Assembly: GCA_947627215.1 (NCBI GenBank)
Contig: CANQVD010000014.1
Location: forward strand, 22,268 to 86,267
DNA from: an uncultured Eisenbergiella sp.
GTDB taxonomy: Bacteria; Bacillota; Clostridia; Lachnospirales; Lachnospiraceae
Reading direction: 5' to 3'
DNA length: 64,000 bases
Shown: positions 41,894 to 50,139 of the stretch, one piece after another
How the letters are laid out: the number at the start of each line of letters is the position of its first letter
Position numbering within the stretch: the first letter of the stretch is position 1
Made by a program: the position numbers and the translations under genes
Notes under the pieces: model-generated
Seen by the model: only the letters and a program-made list of their open reading frames with translations
What the model was told of the DNA's origin: nothing
Database searches by the model: none

Positions 41894-42243
41894 GGGAGTT
41901 CTCCTTTGATCACCGCGGGGATGCCGCAGACCATGCGCACCACGGCGTCCGCTTCCCGGGCCAGCAGGATGCAGAGACGTCCCGCCGCCTCTCTTCCCAG
42001 GCGTTCCCCGCGGTCGATGGGGATGACGCCGCTGCCCACCTCATTGCAGATCACGACCTCTTTTTCCAGAAGCGCCCGATACAGCTCCTCCGTTCCGTCC
42101 GGACGGGCGAATGCCATTTTTTCTACATGAAAAACCACCGGCCGTTCATCGAGGCAGGCATCCGCCATGTCCTCCTGCCGATATCCCAGCGCGGCGGCAT
42201 AGCTGCGCTTCCCGGAGCCCTCTCCTCCGACGATCAAAACCAT
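41890..42243 (-). CDS. Short CobU-like protein
   Basis: A 117-residue relative of adenosylcobinamide kinase/guanylyltransferase. It keeps the P-loop GGEGSGKRSYAAALG at its start and the CobU segment VICNEVGSGVIPIDRGERLG followed by ADAVVRMVCGIPAVIKG. It lacks about 60 residues in between, including the region with the histidine that is guanylylated in CobU. A full-length cobU is three genes upstream, so this is a second, reduced copy that could have another role in the pathway or be degenerating. Intact reading frame, a ten-base overlap with cobS and a four-base overlap with cobC argue that it is translated. Confidence 0.85.
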   Translation of the reverse strand: MVLIVGGEGSGKRSYAAALGYRQEDMADACLDERPVVFHVEKMAFARPDGTEELYRALLEKEVVICNEVGSGVIPIDRGERLGREAAGRLCILLAREADAVVRMVCGIPAVIKGELP

Positions 42244-43013
42244 AAACCCACCATCCTGTCCGTTATGAGATATGCAAAAAGCATCAAAAGCTCCGATATC
42301 GTGATGATATATCCGGCCAGATCCCCGGACATGCCGCCGAACTGTTTCTTCGCCATTCTGCGCAGATACAAAAAACAGAACAGAAACACGGCCAGACACG
42401 CGGCCCCTCCGGCGGGCGAAAGCAGGCACAGCGCCGCCGTGCAGAGGACCGTCCAGCCCAGCAGGAAAACGACGGCCCGGCCGGACGCGGCTCCCCGGAA
42501 CGTATGCTGCAGCCCCTCCCCGGAGGCGGAAGGGAGACAAACACTCCCCAGAGCCCCCAGCGCCCGCGCGAACACCTGATGGAGCCCCAGCGCGAACACC
42601 GCCTCCCGGCTGCGGGGCAGCTCCGTGCAGAGGGCGAAAAACGACAGCAGCCAGAGCCCCGCATAGATCACGGCGAAGGCCCCCGCATGCGGATCCTTCA
42701 GAATTTCCCGCTTCCGCGCACTGGGCCCATGGCTCGCCAGCGCGTCCACGGTATCGCAGAAGCCGTCCATATGGATGCCGCCGGTGATCAGGACCGGCAG
42801 CAGCGTCAGACCGGCGGCGAACAGGACATTTCCGAAGGAAAGAGCCTCGCAGAGCATAAACCAGCCCCACTGCAGCAGGCCCGCCGCAGCTCCCACCAAG
42901 GGAAGGCAGGCCAGCATATATTTCATGTTTTCCTGTTTCCACTCGATCCGCGGCATGGGTATGACGGAAAACATCAGAAAGGCCATCGCCAGCGACCGCA
43001 AGAACTCTCTCAT
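42234..43013 (-). CDS. cobS: Adenosylcobinamide-GDP ribazoletransferase (cobalamin synthase)
   Basis: A 259-residue polytopic membrane protein that joins alpha-ribazole (phosphate) to adenosylcobinamide-GDP, the last step of cobalamin assembly. The N-terminus FLRSLAMAFLMFSVIPMPRIEW and the motif GGIHMDGFCDTVDALASH are the family hallmarks, the latter with the metal-binding acidic residues. About six hydrophobic segments are visible. It overlaps cobU by four bases upstream and the short cobU-like gene by ten bases downstream. Confidence 0.96.
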   Translation of the reverse strand: MREFLRSLAMAFLMFSVIPMPRIEWKQENMKYMLACLPLVGAAAGLLQWGWFMLCEALSFGNVLFAAGLTLLPVLITGGIHMDGFCDTVDALASHGPSARKREILKDPHAGAFAVIYAGLWLLSFFALCTELPRSREAVFALGLHQVFARALGALGSVCLPSASGEGLQHTFRGAASGRAVVFLLGWTVLCTAALCLLSPAGGAACLAVFLFCFLYLRRMAKKQFGGMSGDLAGYIITISELLMLFAYLITDRMVGLWF

Positions 43014-43570
43014 CCGGCGTTTTCCTCCTTCCCGCAGGCCGTCCCGCTCCCGCCCGGACAGCCCTTTTTCAGCAGCGGAATGCCGCAGACCAGCTCGAAG
43101 ACCGCATCCGCCCGCTCCGCCAGGACTGCGTTGATCCGTCCCAGCGCCCGGATATAGGCGGTCGTGCCGGGATCGTATTCCCGCCCGTCGCTTCCCACAT
43201 CATTGGTCACCACGATCAGATCCCGGCACTGACGGCGCAGCGCTTCCACCCCATCCAGCACCCGGGCGCAGGGATCCGTCCAGGCCCCCGTTTCATCAAA
43301 CATTTCGTTGGCGGTCAGGTTGCAGATGCACTCCAGCAGCGCGACACCCCGGCCGGGAAGCGCAAGCCCGGCCAGATCCATATAACGTTCCACCGTCTCA
43401 AAGCCCCTGCCCTCCCGCATCCTCCGATGCTTTGCGATCTTTCGTTCGCTTTCTTCTCCATAGGGCCGCATGGCGGCGATATAATATCTGGGGCCCTCCA
43501 TTTCTGCGCAGAGCGACTCCGCATAGGCGCTCTTTCCGCAGCCGGAGCCCCCGGTCAGCAGGATCATCAT
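43010..43570 (-). CDS. cobU: Adenosylcobinamide kinase / guanylyltransferase
   Basis: A 186-residue bifunctional enzyme that phosphorylates adenosylcobinamide and then attaches GMP. The P-loop is LLTGGSGCGKSAYAE. The histidine-containing RRMREGRGFETVERY region includes the guanylylation site, and LIVVTNDVGSDGREY corresponds to the V(S/T)NEVG motif. The length is standard. Its ATG overlaps the cobT stop region by four bases. Confidence 0.95.
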   Translation of the reverse strand: MMILLTGGSGCGKSAYAESLCAEMEGPRYYIAAMRPYGEESERKIAKHRRMREGRGFETVERYMDLAGLALPGRGVALLECICNLTANEMFDETGAWTDPCARVLDGVEALRRQCRDLIVVTNDVGSDGREYDPGTTAYIRALGRINAVLAERADAVFELVCGIPLLKKGCPGGSGTACGKEENAG

Positions 43571-44631
43571 AACATTTCTTCTCCCTGCGGCGTGTACGCC
43601 GCGACTCCGGCGTCCGCAAACGCGGCGGCCCCGTCATAGACGGAAACGGCCAGATCCAGCAGCGGCATCATGCAGACCGCTCCGGTCCCCTCGCCCAGCC
43701 GAAGACCGGCATGGATCACGGCCTGAAGGGACAGCGCGTCCAGAACGGCCTGCGCGGCGGGCTCCGCCGAGCAGTGACTGGCGATCATCGCACAGACGCT
43801 CCCCGGACACAGCCGCGCGGCCGTCAGCGCGGCGACGGCGCTGATAAAGCCGTCGATGAGGACCGGCACCCGGTACAGCGCGCCGCCCAGAAACAGTCCG
43901 GCCATGCCCGCGATGTCAAGACCGCCCAGCTTCCAGAGCACCTCGAACGCGTTTCCGGCGTCCGGCCGGTTGCACGCCGCCGCACGGCGGACCGCCTCCC
44001 GCTTCCGCAAAAGCCCTTCCTCCGAAAGCCCGGCCCCGCGCCCCACGGCGCACTCCGCGGGGATCCCCAGCAGAACGGACGCCATGGCCCCGGCGGTCGT
44101 GGTGTTCCCGATCCCCATTTCGCCGGTGGCCAGAAGCGCATAGCCCTGTTCCCGGCACTCGCGGACCAGCCCGATGCCCGTTTCGACCGCCCGCTCCGCC
44201 TCCTGCGGGGTCATGGCAGGGCTCCGGGAAATATCGCCGGTTCCGTTTCGGATATGCAGATCCCGGACGCCCGGCGCCCGCCGGAGCATCCCGATATCCA
44301 CGGGAAATACCGCCGCCCCGGCAGCCTCCGCCATCCGACAGACGCTGGATCTTCCGCGGGCAATCATTTCGGCCATGGAGGCCGTCACCGAAGCGTCCGT
44401 CTGCGTCACGCCCTGCGCGACGACGCCATTGTCCGCACAGAAGACCACCACAGCCCTTTTTTTCAGGGACAGCCTTTCACTGCCGGTCAGCCCCGCGATG
44501 CGGATGCAGATCTTCTCCAGCTCTCCAAGGCTGTTCAGCGGCTTGGCGATCGAATCCCACCGCGCCTTTGCGCGCCGCATCGCGCCCTCATCCGGGGGCA
44601 GGATCTCCCGGTTGAAACGTTCAAAATCCAT
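43567..44631 (-). CDS. cobT: Nicotinate-nucleotide:dimethylbenzimidazole phosphoribosyltransferase
   Basis: A 354-residue enzyme that makes alpha-ribazole 5'-phosphate by activating the lower-ligand base. Typical segments are KPLNSLGELEKICIRIAG, VVFCADNGVVAQGVTQTD, TGEMGIGNTTTAGAM and the catalytic glutamate in GLRLGEGTGAVCMMPLLD. The start at 44631 follows GGAGAG, 21 codons inside the longest frame. It begins 29 bases after btuD. Which base is used (DMB, adenine or a phenol) cannot be told; a base-synthesis gene is not in the window. Confidence 0.97.
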   Translation of the reverse strand: MDFERFNREILPPDEGAMRRAKARWDSIAKPLNSLGELEKICIRIAGLTGSERLSLKKRAVVVFCADNGVVAQGVTQTDASVTASMAEMIARGRSSVCRMAEAAGAAVFPVDIGMLRRAPGVRDLHIRNGTGDISRSPAMTPQEAERAVETGIGLVRECREQGYALLATGEMGIGNTTTAGAMASVLLGIPAECAVGRGAGLSEEGLLRKREAVRRAAACNRPDAGNAFEVLWKLGGLDIAGMAGLFLGGALYRVPVLIDGFISAVAALTAARLCPGSVCAMIASHCSAEPAAQAVLDALSLQAVIHAGLRLGEGTGAVCMMPLLDLAVSVYDGAAAFADAGVAAYTPQGEEML

Positions 44632-44660
44632 TTTCTCTCCATACTGCGTCCGGCCGCCGC

Positions 44661-45416
44661 TCAGCTCCACTGGGACAGCAGTCCCCGCATCCACGCGTAA
44701 ACATCCATTCGGTATACCTGCTCCAGCCGTTCCGGCGCGAGCACCTCCGGCACACCGCCCCGGGCCACACAGCGGCCCCGATCCATCAGCAGCGCCCCGG
44801 TGCCGCAGGCCCTGGCCAGCGACAGGTCATGGACCACCGAGATCACGGCCTTCCCCGGCCTTTTCAGCCAGTCGGAGATCATGCCGAACACCTGCTTCTG
44901 ATAGATCAGATCCAGGTGGTTCGTGGGCTCGTCCAGAAGCAAAAGCTGCGGGTCCTGCGCGAACGCCTGCGCCAGAAACGTCCGCTGCAGTTCGCCGCCG
45001 GACAGGGTGAGCACAGACTGCCTGCGCTGCTCCCGCATCCCGGTCAGCTCCAGCGCGGTCTCCACCGCCGCCTCGTCCTCGTCCCCGCGGCCGGATAAAA
45101 GCCCCGCGGAATAGGCATAACGCCCCAGCGAGACCACCTCCTCCACCGAAAAGGAATAGGCCGCCGGATGCGACTGCGCCAGCATCCCGATACAGCGGGC
45201 CCGCTGTACGCTCTTCATCCGCCGGACATCCTGCCCCTCGAACAGGATCTGTCCCGTATAGGGAACGCCCTGCGTAACGGCGTTCAACACCGTGGATTTT
45301 CCCGCGCCGTTGGGGCCCACGATCATCAGCCACTGCCCCTCCTCCACGGCCAGGTCCAGACCGTCCACGACGGTCAGCTCCCCGAAACGCACGGTGAGTT
45401 TTTTGATCTCCAACAT
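44661..45416 (-). CDS. btuD: Corrinoid ABC transporter ATP-binding protein
   Basis: A 251-residue ATPase of the iron-siderophore/B12 uptake class. Walker A is VGPNGAGKST, the signature is LTLSGGELQR, Walker B is LLLLDEPTNHLD, and the switch histidine is in VVHDLSLA. GGAGG lies before the ATG at 45416. It follows the permease gene by 90 bases. Riboswitch control and the cobalamin salvage genes downstream identify corrinoid as the substrate rather than heme or siderophore. Confidence 0.93.
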   Translation of the reverse strand: MLEIKKLTVRFGELTVVDGLDLAVEEGQWLMIVGPNGAGKSTVLNAVTQGVPYTGQILFEGQDVRRMKSVQRARCIGMLAQSHPAAYSFSVEEVVSLGRYAYSAGLLSGRGDEDEAAVETALELTGMREQRRQSVLTLSGGELQRTFLAQAFAQDPQLLLLDEPTNHLDLIYQKQVFGMISDWLKRPGKAVISVVHDLSLARACGTGALLMDRGRCVARGGVPEVLAPERLEQVYRMDVYAWMRGLLSQWS

Positions 45417-45506
45417 GGGAACCTCCATTCCGGCCCGGGGCAGCGGATCGCATTTTCCCGACCGTACGCTGCCCTGAAACGCATTCCCGTCAAAATACCG
45501 GCTTTT

Positions 45507-46556
45507 TCAGCCTTTGACCCTTTTTCTGGAGCGGTAAAAAATGATCACGAACACTACCGCGCCCACCAGGCTGGTGACGACGCCGATGGGCAGCTCCACC
45601 GGGTTCAGAAGAATGCGGGCCGTCAGATCCGCCAGCATCAGAAACACCGCGCCGCCGAACAGGGACGCGGGCAGAAGCCGCCGGTGGTTCGGGCCCGCCA
45701 GAAGCCGCACCGCATGGGGCGTCACCAGCCCCACGAAACCGATGGTCCCGCCGACGGACACGCAGACGCCGATGAGCCCGGACACGGCCAGCAGGATCAG
45801 GAGCCGGACCCGGCGCACGTTCACGCCAATGTGACGGGCGTTGTCCTCCCCCACCGCGAAGGCGTTCAGCTCACGCCAGCGGGAAAAAATGACGCTGCCG
45901 CAGACGAGCAGCGCGGCCCCCGTCAGCAGCACGTCCGTATAGTTTTTCCCCTGCAGGCTCCCCATCGTCCAGAAGGTGATATGCTGGATGCGGTCGGCCG
46001 CAAAGGTGATGATGACGCTCATGAGGCTGGACACGAACATGGAAAAGACCACGCCGATCAGAATGATCGTATTGGTGGAAAAAGAGCAGTCCATCCGGTA
46101 GGCCAGCCCCAGAATGATCAGCAGGGAAAAAAAGGCGAACAGGATCGCCATGGCTGTGGTGCCCGCAAAGGGCAGGAACGGGACCCGCACGCCGAAAGCG
46201 ATGGCGATCACCGCGCCCAGCGACGCGCCGGAGGAAACGCCCAGCGTGGAGCCGTCCGCCAGCGCATTTTTCAGAAGTCCCTGCATGGCCGCACCCGCCA
46301 GCGCCAGCGACGCGCCCACCAGGGCGACACAGAGCACCCGCGGGATCCTGACCGACAGGATGATGGCGGCCCCCAGTCCGGAGGGACGCTCCCGATGCAG
46401 AACCAGGGCCCGCAGTGCCTCCGCGACGGCTGTCAGGGTCTCCCGCAGCGGCACATTGACGCTGCCGACACAGACGCAAAGGCACAGTACCGCCAGCGTT
46501 ATGCCCGCGAAAAGGGCATATTCCCAAGGAGAAAAACGGTCCGACCGTGTTCCCAT
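45507..46556 (-). CDS. btuC: Corrinoid ABC transporter permease, FecCD family
   Basis: A 349-residue permease with about ten membrane spans of the BtuC/FecCD fold. RIPRVLCVALVGASLALAGAAMQ is the family signature, and IGFVGLVTPHAVRLLAGP is the loop that meets the ATPase. The ATG at 46556 follows GGAGGAG. It lies 156 bases after btuF, a gap filled with strong GC hairpins that may set the relative amounts of binding protein and permease. Confidence 0.93.
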   Translation of the reverse strand: MGTRSDRFSPWEYALFAGITLAVLCLCVCVGSVNVPLRETLTAVAEALRALVLHRERPSGLGAAIILSVRIPRVLCVALVGASLALAGAAMQGLLKNALADGSTLGVSSGASLGAVIAIAFGVRVPFLPFAGTTAMAILFAFFSLLIILGLAYRMDCSFSTNTIILIGVVFSMFVSSLMSVIITFAADRIQHITFWTMGSLQGKNYTDVLLTGAALLVCGSVIFSRWRELNAFAVGEDNARHIGVNVRRVRLLILLAVSGLIGVCVSVGGTIGFVGLVTPHAVRLLAGPNHRRLLPASLFGGAVFLMLADLTARILLNPVELPIGVVTSLVGAVVFVIIFYRSRKRVKG

Positions 46557-46635
46557 ATCGCTCCTCCGAATCGGGCGGGAAGCGCCTCCCCGCCGCATAC
46601 AGCGAAACCGCGCGCCGCGCGGGTCCGCCGGACGC

Positions 46636-46696
46636 GGCAGGGCCGATCCGCCCTGCCATGCCCGGCATGTCTGTGCGGGCCGGATGTCCGGCCCGC
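46636..46696. repeat. Two strong GC hairpins between btuF and btuC
   Basis: GGCAGGGC (46636-46643) pairs with GCCCTGCC (46650-46657). GCGGGCCGGA (46675-46684) pairs perfectly with TCCGGCCCGC (46687-46696) around a two-base loop. No T run follows, so they are not typical terminators. A role in mRNA processing or stability within the operon is possible. Confidence 0.7.
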
Positions 46697-46712
46697 CGGA
46701 ACGGTTCTCCTC

Positions 46713-47861
46713 TCAGTCCCCGCTCCCGTACACGAAATCATAAAGCATCCGCGCGCCCTCCGCCAGCCGCGGGGCCGGACGGGAAAGCTCGTCGTTCTGA
46801 AGGTTCAGGATCGCTTTGTTCTGCACGGCGGTGATGTTTTCCCAGCCGGAACGCCCCAGGATCTCCTCCTCCGGCGTAGGGCCCTCCCCGTAATACTGCG
46901 TGATGGTCAAAATATAATCCGGATCGCGCTCCAGCACCTGCTCCTCGGAGACCTCCGCCCAGCCTTCCACATCCGCGAAGCAGTTGGTCAGCCCCAGCAT
47001 GCCCGCGATCTCATCCATGAAGGTGTGGCTTCCAGCGGCCCAGAGCCCCCACTGCAGCGGGGATACCTCAAAGTAGATCGTCTTGCCGCTTCCTTCTCCG
47101 GCCTTTTCCTGCAGATCCGCAAAGGTGCTCTTCATGCCGTCGATCACCTCAGCCGCCTCCGCATCCTTTCCCATCAGCGCGCCGATGAGCTCGATGGCCG
47201 TATAGACGCCCGCAATATCCTGCGCGTCGCTGACCACCACATGTACGCCGGCCGCCTCCAGTTGCGCCACCTGCTCCTCGGTCTGCGCCATGGTGCTCAT
47301 CAGAAGCACCTGCGGCTCCAGAGAAAGGATCTGTTCGATATTGGTGTCCGCGCCGGACTGAACGGAAGGAACCTCCAGGACCTCTGCCGGATAATTACAG
47401 TATTCCCCGCGTCCCACCAGCGCGTCCCCCGCGCCGATGGCATAGAGGATCTCACAGTCAGAGGCGGTGAGCGCCACCACCTTCTCGGCGGGCTCCTCCA
47501 GCGTGATCTCCCGGCCTGTCATGTCCGTGACCGTGATCGGCCCGTTTTCCGCCGTCTGCGCGGATCCGGCTTCTCCCGCCTGTCCTGCCTCCTCCTGTGC
47601 GGACTCCGTTTCCGCCGCCTGTGCGGTCTCCGCCGCGGATCCGTTCTCCTCCGCCTGTGCGGATCCTTCCGCGGATCCGTTCTCCGCCGCCTGCACGGTT
47701 CCTTCCGCGGATCCGTTCTCTTCCGTTTGCGCGGCTTCGCTCACCGCCGCCTGGGAAGCAGTCTCCGGCGCCGTGCCGGAACCGTTTTGTGTGCCGCAGG
47801 CGGTCAAGGCCGCCAGCAGCGCGGCGATCAGGATCGCCGCCAACCGTCTTGTGCGTTTCAT
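46713..47861 (-). CDS. btuF: Corrinoid ABC transporter substrate-binding lipoprotein
   Basis: A 382-residue extracellular binding protein of the class III (BtuF/FhuD) fold. The signal peptide ends in lipobox LTAC. A long Ala/Glu/Gly/Ser tether of about 90 residues follows, built of three or four imperfect 12-13-residue repeats around ENGSAEG. The binding domain then shows PITVTDMTGREITLEEPAEKVVALT, VGRGEYCNYP and DYILTITQYYG. It is the first gene behind the cobalamin riboswitch and terminator. The ATG at 47861 begins the signal peptide. Confidence 0.93.
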   Translation of the reverse strand: MKRTRRLAAILIAALLAALTACGTQNGSGTAPETASQAAVSEAAQTEENGSAEGTVQAAENGSAEGSAQAEENGSAAETAQAAETESAQEEAGQAGEAGSAQTAENGPITVTDMTGREITLEEPAEKVVALTASDCEILYAIGAGDALVGRGEYCNYPAEVLEVPSVQSGADTNIEQILSLEPQVLLMSTMAQTEEQVAQLEAAGVHVVVSDAQDIAGVYTAIELIGALMGKDAEAAEVIDGMKSTFADLQEKAGEGSGKTIYFEVSPLQWGLWAAGSHTFMDEIAGMLGLTNCFADVEGWAEVSEEQVLERDPDYILTITQYYGEGPTPEEEILGRSGWENITAVQNKAILNLQNDELSRPAPRLAEGARMLYDFVYGSGD

Positions 47862-47992
47862 TTTGAATACGCTCCTTTCTTTTTTCACCGGACAGAGAAG
47901 GAGCATCTTTCACCGCGGCCATCCCAGACCAGACGGATTTTCTGTCGTTACGGCAGACCGGAGGGCGCTTCGCGAGCCCCGCCGCCGTAAAC

Positions 47993-48021
47993 AAAAAATT
48001 GCTCCCCCGATTGGGGAGCAA
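47993..48021 (-). terminator. Intrinsic terminator of the cobalamin riboswitch
   Basis: TTGCTCCCC (47999-48007) pairs with GGGGAGCAA (48013-48021) around a five-base loop. On the minus strand it is followed by a run of six T. It lies between the aptamer and btuF, so B12 binding probably stops transcription here. Confidence 0.88.
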
Positions 48022-48039
48022 CAAAAAGAACGCAACTTC

Positions 48040-48232
48040 GCCTGCGCGAACTCACGTCGTTCCCACCCAACCCCAGAAGTGTTTCATACGCAGACAGGTC
48101 TCCCGGCTTGGCTTCATCCTACTGGGGCGCCTTCCCACCTTGCGGCAGTGACTTGATTGCCCGTTCGTCAGCTTCACGGTTACTGGGATAGCCCGGAAGT
48201 TTCATCCGATTCCCTCAACGCATCAGCGTTGG
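48040..48232 (-). promoter_or_regulatory. Cobalamin riboswitch
   Basis: Read on the minus strand, the leader has the B12 box AAGCCGGGAGACCTGTC (48093-48109), preceded by GTCACTGCCGCAAGGTGGGAAG and, near the 5' end, GGGAATCGGATGAAACTTCC (48195-48214). These are the conserved core elements of the AdoCbl aptamer in the right order and spacing. A small CAACGC/GCGTTG hairpin (48216-48231) is at the 5' edge. The promoter at 48274-48302 and the terminator at 47993-48021 frame it, and btuF follows. It would switch off uptake and salvage genes when cobalamin is plentiful. The exact ends are estimates. Confidence 0.93.
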
Positions 48233-48273
48233 CGCCTCCCGGCGCAAAAGCGTATGCTGTTCGGTTTGCATCC

Positions 48274-48302
48274 AATATACCATCCGGCCCGAAGGCCGTC
48301 AA
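48274..48302 (-). promoter_or_regulatory. Sigma-A promoter of the cobalamin operon
   Basis: On the minus strand TTGACG (48297-48302) and TATATT (48274-48279) are exactly 17 bases apart, about 40 bases before the riboswitch core. Confidence 0.75.
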
Positions 48303-48330
48303 TCGCTTTCTGAAAAAACGCATCCAAAAA

Positions 48331-48579
48331 GGCGCCGTGACACCCCGCCCCGGAAGGACGGCAGAGAAAGATCGCGGTGCCTTTGTGTCCGAATGCATCG
48401 TTTATCCGCCAGCCGTCCATTTGGGCCCGTGCCGGAAAATACGGGATGTCTGAGCGAAGCGAGTTTCCCGTATTTTCCGGCAGCTTCGGGCACAAACGGA
48501 TGGCTGGCGGATGATGCATCCGGACGCAGGGCACGCGATCTTCCTCTGCCGTCCTCCCGGGGCGGGGTGCCACGGCGCC
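48331..48579. repeat. Long imperfect inverted repeat, family B copy 2
   Basis: Arms 48331-48446 and 48466-48579 are complementary over about 115 bases, with mismatches and short indels. The loop is TGTCTGAGCGAAGCGAGTT (48447-48465), nearly the same as in the copy at 13516-13751, as is the apical AATACGG(G)A stem. It fills the gap between the B12 operon promoter and the end of the sulfhydrylase gene. Apparent short reading frames inside it follow from the repeat. Confidence 0.85.
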
Positions 48580-48633
48580 ATGCAGGACGTGAACACAAAA
48601 GCGCAGATGCCGTGGCCGGCCCGCCGACACGCG

Positions 48634-49941
48634 TTACGCCTTCACCGCCTCGAACGCCGCGTCCAGAGCCGCGATCAGATCCTCCGCCTTCTCGATGCCG
48701 ATCGACAGGCGGATCGTGTTCGGCCGGATGCCCTGATCCAGAAGCTCGGCCTCGTTCAGTTGTGAGTGCGTCGTGCTCGCCGGGTGGATGACCAGCGATT
48801 TCACGTCCGCCACGTTCGCCAGCAGAGAGAAAATGGCGAGGTTGTCGATGAATTTCTGCGCGGTCTTCGCGTCCCCTTTGATCTCAAAGGTGAAGATCGA
48901 ACCGCCGCCGTTCGGCAGGTATTTCTGATACAGCGCATGGCTCGGCTCGCTGGGCAGCGACGGATGGTGCACCGCCTCCACCTGCGGATGGGCCGCGAGA
49001 TATTTCACGATCTTCAGCGCGTTGCTCACATGGCGCTCCACGCGCAGCGACAGGGTTTCCAGCCCCTGCAGGAAGAGGAAGGCGTGGAACGGGGAGAGCG
49101 TCGCCCCCGTATCGCGCAGCAGGACGGCGCGGATATAGGTGGCAAATGCCGCCGCGCCGACGGCATCGGAGAAGGAAATACCATGATAGCTGGGATTCGC
49201 CTCCGAGATCCACGGATATTTGCCAGATGCCTTCCAGTCAAACTTTCCGCCGTCCACGATGACGCCGCCGATGGCCGTTCCGTGTCCGCCGATGAACTTC
49301 GTCGCGGAATGCACGACGATATCCGCCCCGTACTCGATCGGCCGGATCAGGTACGGCGTCGCAAAGGTGGAATCCACCACCAGCGGGATCCCATGCCGGT
49401 GCGCGACCTCGGAAAGCGCCTCCAGATCGACCAGATTGGAATTCGGATTGCCCAGCGTCTCCACGAAGATGGCCTTCGTGTTTTCCCGGATCGCCGCCTC
49501 AAAGGAGCCTTCCTCCTCCGGATCCACGAAGGTCGTCGTGACGCCGGCGGTCAGCGGAAGCGTGTGGGCGAGCAGGTTGTAGGTCCCGCCGTAGATCGTC
49601 TTGGACGCCACGATATGCTCCCCGGATCCGGCCAGCGCCTGGAACGTGTAGCTGATCGCCGCCGCGCCGGAGGCCACCGCCAGCGCCGCCGCGCCGCCCT
49701 CTAAGGACGCGATGCGCTGTTCAAAAACGTCCTCCGTCGGGTTGGTCAGCCTCCCGTATATGTTTCCCGCGTCCCGCAGTCCGAAGCGGTCCGCCGCATG
49801 CTGTGAATTGTGGAACACATAGGACGTCGTCGCGTAGATCGGCACCGCCCTCGCGTCCGTAGCCGGATCGGCCTGCTCCTGTCCGATGTGAAGCTGTCTC
49901 GTTTCAAATCCCCAGTTTTTGGAATCTCTGATGTCTGCCAT
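48634..49941 (-). CDS. metY: O-acetylhomoserine aminocarboxypropyltransferase (sulfhydrylase)
   Basis: A 435-residue PLP enzyme of the Cys/Met metabolism family that makes homocysteine from O-acetylhomoserine and sulfide. The N-terminus WGFETRQLHIGQEQADPATDA is typical of MetY. The PLP lysine is in VVHSATKFIGGHGTAIGGV, and NPTEDVFEQRIASLEGG and SLVIHPASTTHSQL are other family marks. The ATG at 49941 follows GGAGGAAAG. A promoter (50026-50055) and a palindrome lie upstream, and the LysR-type gene is the next upstream gene on the same strand. Confidence 0.96.
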   Translation of the reverse strand: MADIRDSKNWGFETRQLHIGQEQADPATDARAVPIYATTSYVFHNSQHAADRFGLRDAGNIYGRLTNPTEDVFEQRIASLEGGAAALAVASGAAAISYTFQALAGSGEHIVASKTIYGGTYNLLAHTLPLTAGVTTTFVDPEEEGSFEAAIRENTKAIFVETLGNPNSNLVDLEALSEVAHRHGIPLVVDSTFATPYLIRPIEYGADIVVHSATKFIGGHGTAIGGVIVDGGKFDWKASGKYPWISEANPSYHGISFSDAVGAAAFATYIRAVLLRDTGATLSPFHAFLFLQGLETLSLRVERHVSNALKIVKYLAAHPQVEAVHHPSLPSEPSHALYQKYLPNGGGSIFTFEIKGDAKTAQKFIDNLAIFSLLANVADVKSLVIHPASTTHSQLNEAELLDQGIRPNTIRLSIGIEKAEDLIAALDAAFEAVKA

Positions 49942-50025
49942 TTTTCTTTCCTCCATGTTCTGTTTTCGTTCGGTCCCGAAAAGCCGGAAGCCCCGGTTTT
50001 TCTGCCGCCGTTCTTGTTTTTTATA

Positions 50026-50055
50026 AGCATACCAACGCGATAGGTTTTTGTCCAA
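50026..50055 (-). promoter_or_regulatory. Putative promoter of the metY-type gene
   Basis: On the minus strand TTGGAC (50050-50055) and TATGCT (50026-50031) are 18 bases apart. A LysR-site-like palindrome is centred about 30 bases upstream of the -35 (50071-50099). Leader length to the ATG is about 80 bases. Confidence 0.5.
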
Positions 50056-50059
50056 TACA

Positions 50060-50099
50060 CAAAAAAAATACCCGGTTATAAATTGAATTTATAACCGGG
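50060..50099 (-). terminator. Perfect palindrome with T run after the LysR gene
   Basis: CCCGGTTATAAAT (50071-50083) and ATTTATAACCGGG (50087-50099) pair perfectly around three bases. On the minus strand the hairpin is followed by TATTTTTTTTG, so it can terminate the LysR transcript. Its core also has the T-N11-A symmetry of LysR binding sites and lies just upstream of the metY promoter, so it may be an operator as well. Confidence 0.75.
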
Positions 50100-50139
50100 C
50101 GTTCTGTTTCGCATGACAGCGGCAGGTTTCCGCTCTCTT

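Noticed and set aside
45168..47990. A 940-codon open frame on the plus strand opposite btuD-btuC-btuF
   Set aside because: It is the antisense of three well-supported genes and the riboswitch terminator; its Arg/His-rich composition is typical for antisense frames in GC-rich DNA.
48180..48790. Small reading frames on both strands around the long inverted repeat
   Set aside because: They run through the repeat, the riboswitch and its promoter, lack ribosome binding sites, and mirror each other because of the inverted symmetry.
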